6,029 bases of DNA from Deinococcus sp. (lineage in GTDB: Bacteria > Deinococcota > Deinococci > Deinococcales > Deinococcaceae), in contig JAGLBF010000132.1 in assembly GCA_018260375.1 (NCBI GenBank), positions 1-6,029 on the forward strand. Direction: 5' to 3'. This document shows positions 5,314-6,029 of the stretch, in pieces. The position numbers were made by a program, and so were the translations under genes. Positions within the stretch are counted from its first letter, which is position 1. Every line of letters begins with the position of its first letter. The notes beneath the pieces are model-generated. The model did no database searches and was not told where the DNA came from. It saw nothing but the letters and a program-made list of their open reading frames with translations.

Positions 5314-5441
5314 ATACGAATTTTGATGGAACTAGGTCGTTCCTAATTGAATAATGGCGGATGCGATTAGAGGGTACAGGTTTCTGCGCCCGCTAGTCTT
5401 CTTTGATGACATTTTCAGCATCATTCAACCGCAATTCGTAT
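5314..5441. repeat. inverted repeats in the ilvE-peroxiredoxin convergent spacer
   Basis: The gap 5291-5441 has no gene and is richer in A and T than its flanks. ATACGAATT (5314-5322) is perfectly inverted as AATTCGTAT (5433-5441), which ends at the peroxiredoxin stop codon. Nested inside, TTGAATAATG (5347-5356) is inverted as CATCATTCAA (5419-5428) with one mismatch, and GGAAC-taggtc-GTTCC forms a small stem at 5329-5344. The symmetrical layout could be a bidirectional transcription end or a degraded small mobile element. No T-run marks a standard intrinsic terminator. Confidence 0.3.
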
Positions 5442-5909
5442 TTATAGCCCTTGAATCACTTGAAGGATGTCAGCGGGCCGTACAGTGTAGTCGCCTGCTT
5501 GTGCTTCAACATGCTGATAACGCAGCTTGCCGGCTTTGTCTACAACAAACACAGCCCGGCCTGATATGGCGCGGTCTTCTATGGCTACGCCGTACTGTTT
5601 GGCAACGTCGAGCTTCATATCGGCGAGCAGTGGGACTTCTATGCCGTATTCGGCAGCCCAGGCACGGTGGGCGTGTACCGAGTCGCGGTTGATGCCGAGC
5701 ACCACAGTATCTAGGTCAGCAAAGGCGTCGTTTTGGCCTGAATATTCGGGAAGCTGCATGCTGCACACCGGCGAAAAATCAAGCGGATAAAATACCAGCA
5801 CCACGTTTTTGTGGCCCCGGAAGCTGCTGAGGGTCACTTCACCGTCTGTAGAAGGCAGCGTAAAATCGGGCGCTATATCGCCGGTTGACAAGGCAGTAAA
5901 AGCAGTCAT
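5442..5909 (-). CDS. 1-Cys peroxiredoxin, AhpE/Bcp-type
   Basis: This thiol peroxidase reduces hydrogen peroxide and organic hydroperoxides in the cytosol. The 155-residue thioredoxin-fold protein begins with the typical GDIAPDFTLPSTDG (10-23). The peroxidatic site is YPLDFSPVC with P42 and C49; the usual Thr of the PxxxTxxC motif is Ser46, a change known in some members. R118 in the RAVFVVDKAG block is the conserved arginine. C49 is the only cysteine, so no resolving cysteine exists in the chain and an external thiol must recycle it, as in AhpE of mycobacteria. A longer version starting at a TTG at 5930 would add seven residues, but the ATG at 5909 is preferred because a -10 box ends 6 nt before it and the extension overlaps that promoter. 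The symbol is left empty because bcp and ahpE cannot be separated with certainty. Confidence 0.92.
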   Translation of the reverse strand: MTAFTALSTGDIAPDFTLPSTDGEVTLSSFRGHKNVVLVFYPLDFSPVCSMQLPEYSGQNDAFADLDTVVLGINRDSVHAHRAWAAEYGIEVPLLADMKLDVAKQYGVAIEDRAISGRAVFVVDKAGKLRYQHVEAQAGDYTVRPADILQVIQGL

Positions 5910-5915
5910 AGAAGC

Positions 5916-5921
5916 AGTGTA
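5916..5921 (-). promoter_or_regulatory. -10 box (TACACT) of the peroxiredoxin gene
   Basis: On the minus strand TACACT is followed by GCTTCT and then the ATG. The 6-nt distance is the ideal one for transcription to begin on the ATG itself, and no Shine-Dalgarno sequence is present. This decides the start codon in favour of 5909 over the TTG at 5930. Confidence 0.6.
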
Positions 5922-5922
5922 G

Positions 5923-5962
5923 CAATTCAAGCGGCAATCAATTGAAGCGGCAATTCAAGCAG
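5923..5962. repeat. three 12-bp repeats upstream of the peroxiredoxin gene
   Basis: Three near-identical units, CAATTCAAGCGG (5923-5934), CAATTGAAGCGG (5939-5950) and CAATTCAAGCAG (5951-5962), lie in direct orientation at intervals of 16 and 12 bp. The first sits one base upstream of the -10 box of the peroxiredoxin gene, covering the region where the -35 box and activator contacts would be. They could be operator sites or a small slipped tandem repeat. Confidence 0.55.
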
Positions 5963-5987
5963 CAATGTATCCCTGCAACCTGCGCCA

Positions 5988-6029
5988 CTCATACGGATTC
6001 CGATTGATTTGGCGTACTTCCGAATCAAT
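5988..6029. repeat. dispersed palindromic repeat, second copy, cut by the window edge
   Basis: The end CTCATACGGA (5988-5997) matches 2850-2859, and the 19-mer ATACGGATTCCGATTGATT (5991-6009) is the exact reverse complement of 2970-2988. GATTGATT (6002-6009) can pair with AATCAAT at 6023-6029, giving the same stem-loop plan as the first copy with a different loop. The remainder lies beyond the window. Confidence 0.65.

Noticed and set aside
5354..5692. Plus-strand ORF starting in the ilvE-peroxiredoxin gap
   Set aside because: Most of it is antisense to the peroxiredoxin, it lacks a ribosome binding site and it has no recognisable domain.
5910..5930. Start of the peroxiredoxin at the TTG at 5930
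   Set aside because: The seven extra codons overlap the -10 box, have no ribosome binding site and lie outside the conserved fold.

Overview
The window looks like ordinary chromosomal DNA from a Deinococcus or close relative. This rests on GC-rich coding sequence, a lactate dehydrogenase that resembles my memory of the D. radiodurans enzyme closely, likely leaderless genes with a TANNNT box just before the start codon, and a dispersed palindromic repeat with the core ATACGGATTCCGATTGATT. No database search was run, so the genus is inferred.

Layout, left to right. Positions 1-106 are a short upstream stretch. A metallophosphoesterase (107-868, +) is followed 4 bp later by the DNA polymerase III delta' clamp-loader subunit (873-1823, +), a probable two-gene operon. 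L-lactate dehydrogenase (1863-2777, -) converges on it. The 356-bp gap before trpF holds a dispersed repeat with inverted ends (2850-2991), a 95-bp stretch bounded by 10-bp inverted arms (2992-3086) and a doubtful 35-codon ORF with a good ribosome binding site (3063-2956, -). trpF, phosphoribosylanthranilate isomerase (3134-3787, +), follows. A 450-bp non-coding region then separates trpF from ilvE, a branched-chain aminotransferase (4238-5290, +). A 1-Cys AhpE/Bcp-type peroxiredoxin (5909-5442, -) converges on ilvE. The right end holds a small tandem repeat and the start of another copy of the dispersed repeat.

The most notable feature is the trpF-ilvE spacer. It contains five perfect consensus DnaA boxes (TTATCCACA) within 177 bp, arranged as two long perfect inverted repeats around a comparatively AT-rich stretch. 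The first box forms the last codons of trpF. Neither dnaA nor dnaN is in the window, so this is either an origin placed away from them or a DnaA-binding locus for titration or regulation.

The genes are mostly housekeeping and do not form one pathway: a clamp-loader subunit, fermentative or redox lactate metabolism, single steps of tryptophan and branched-chain amino acid synthesis, and peroxide defence. I see no phage, transposase, CRISPR, tRNA or rRNA.
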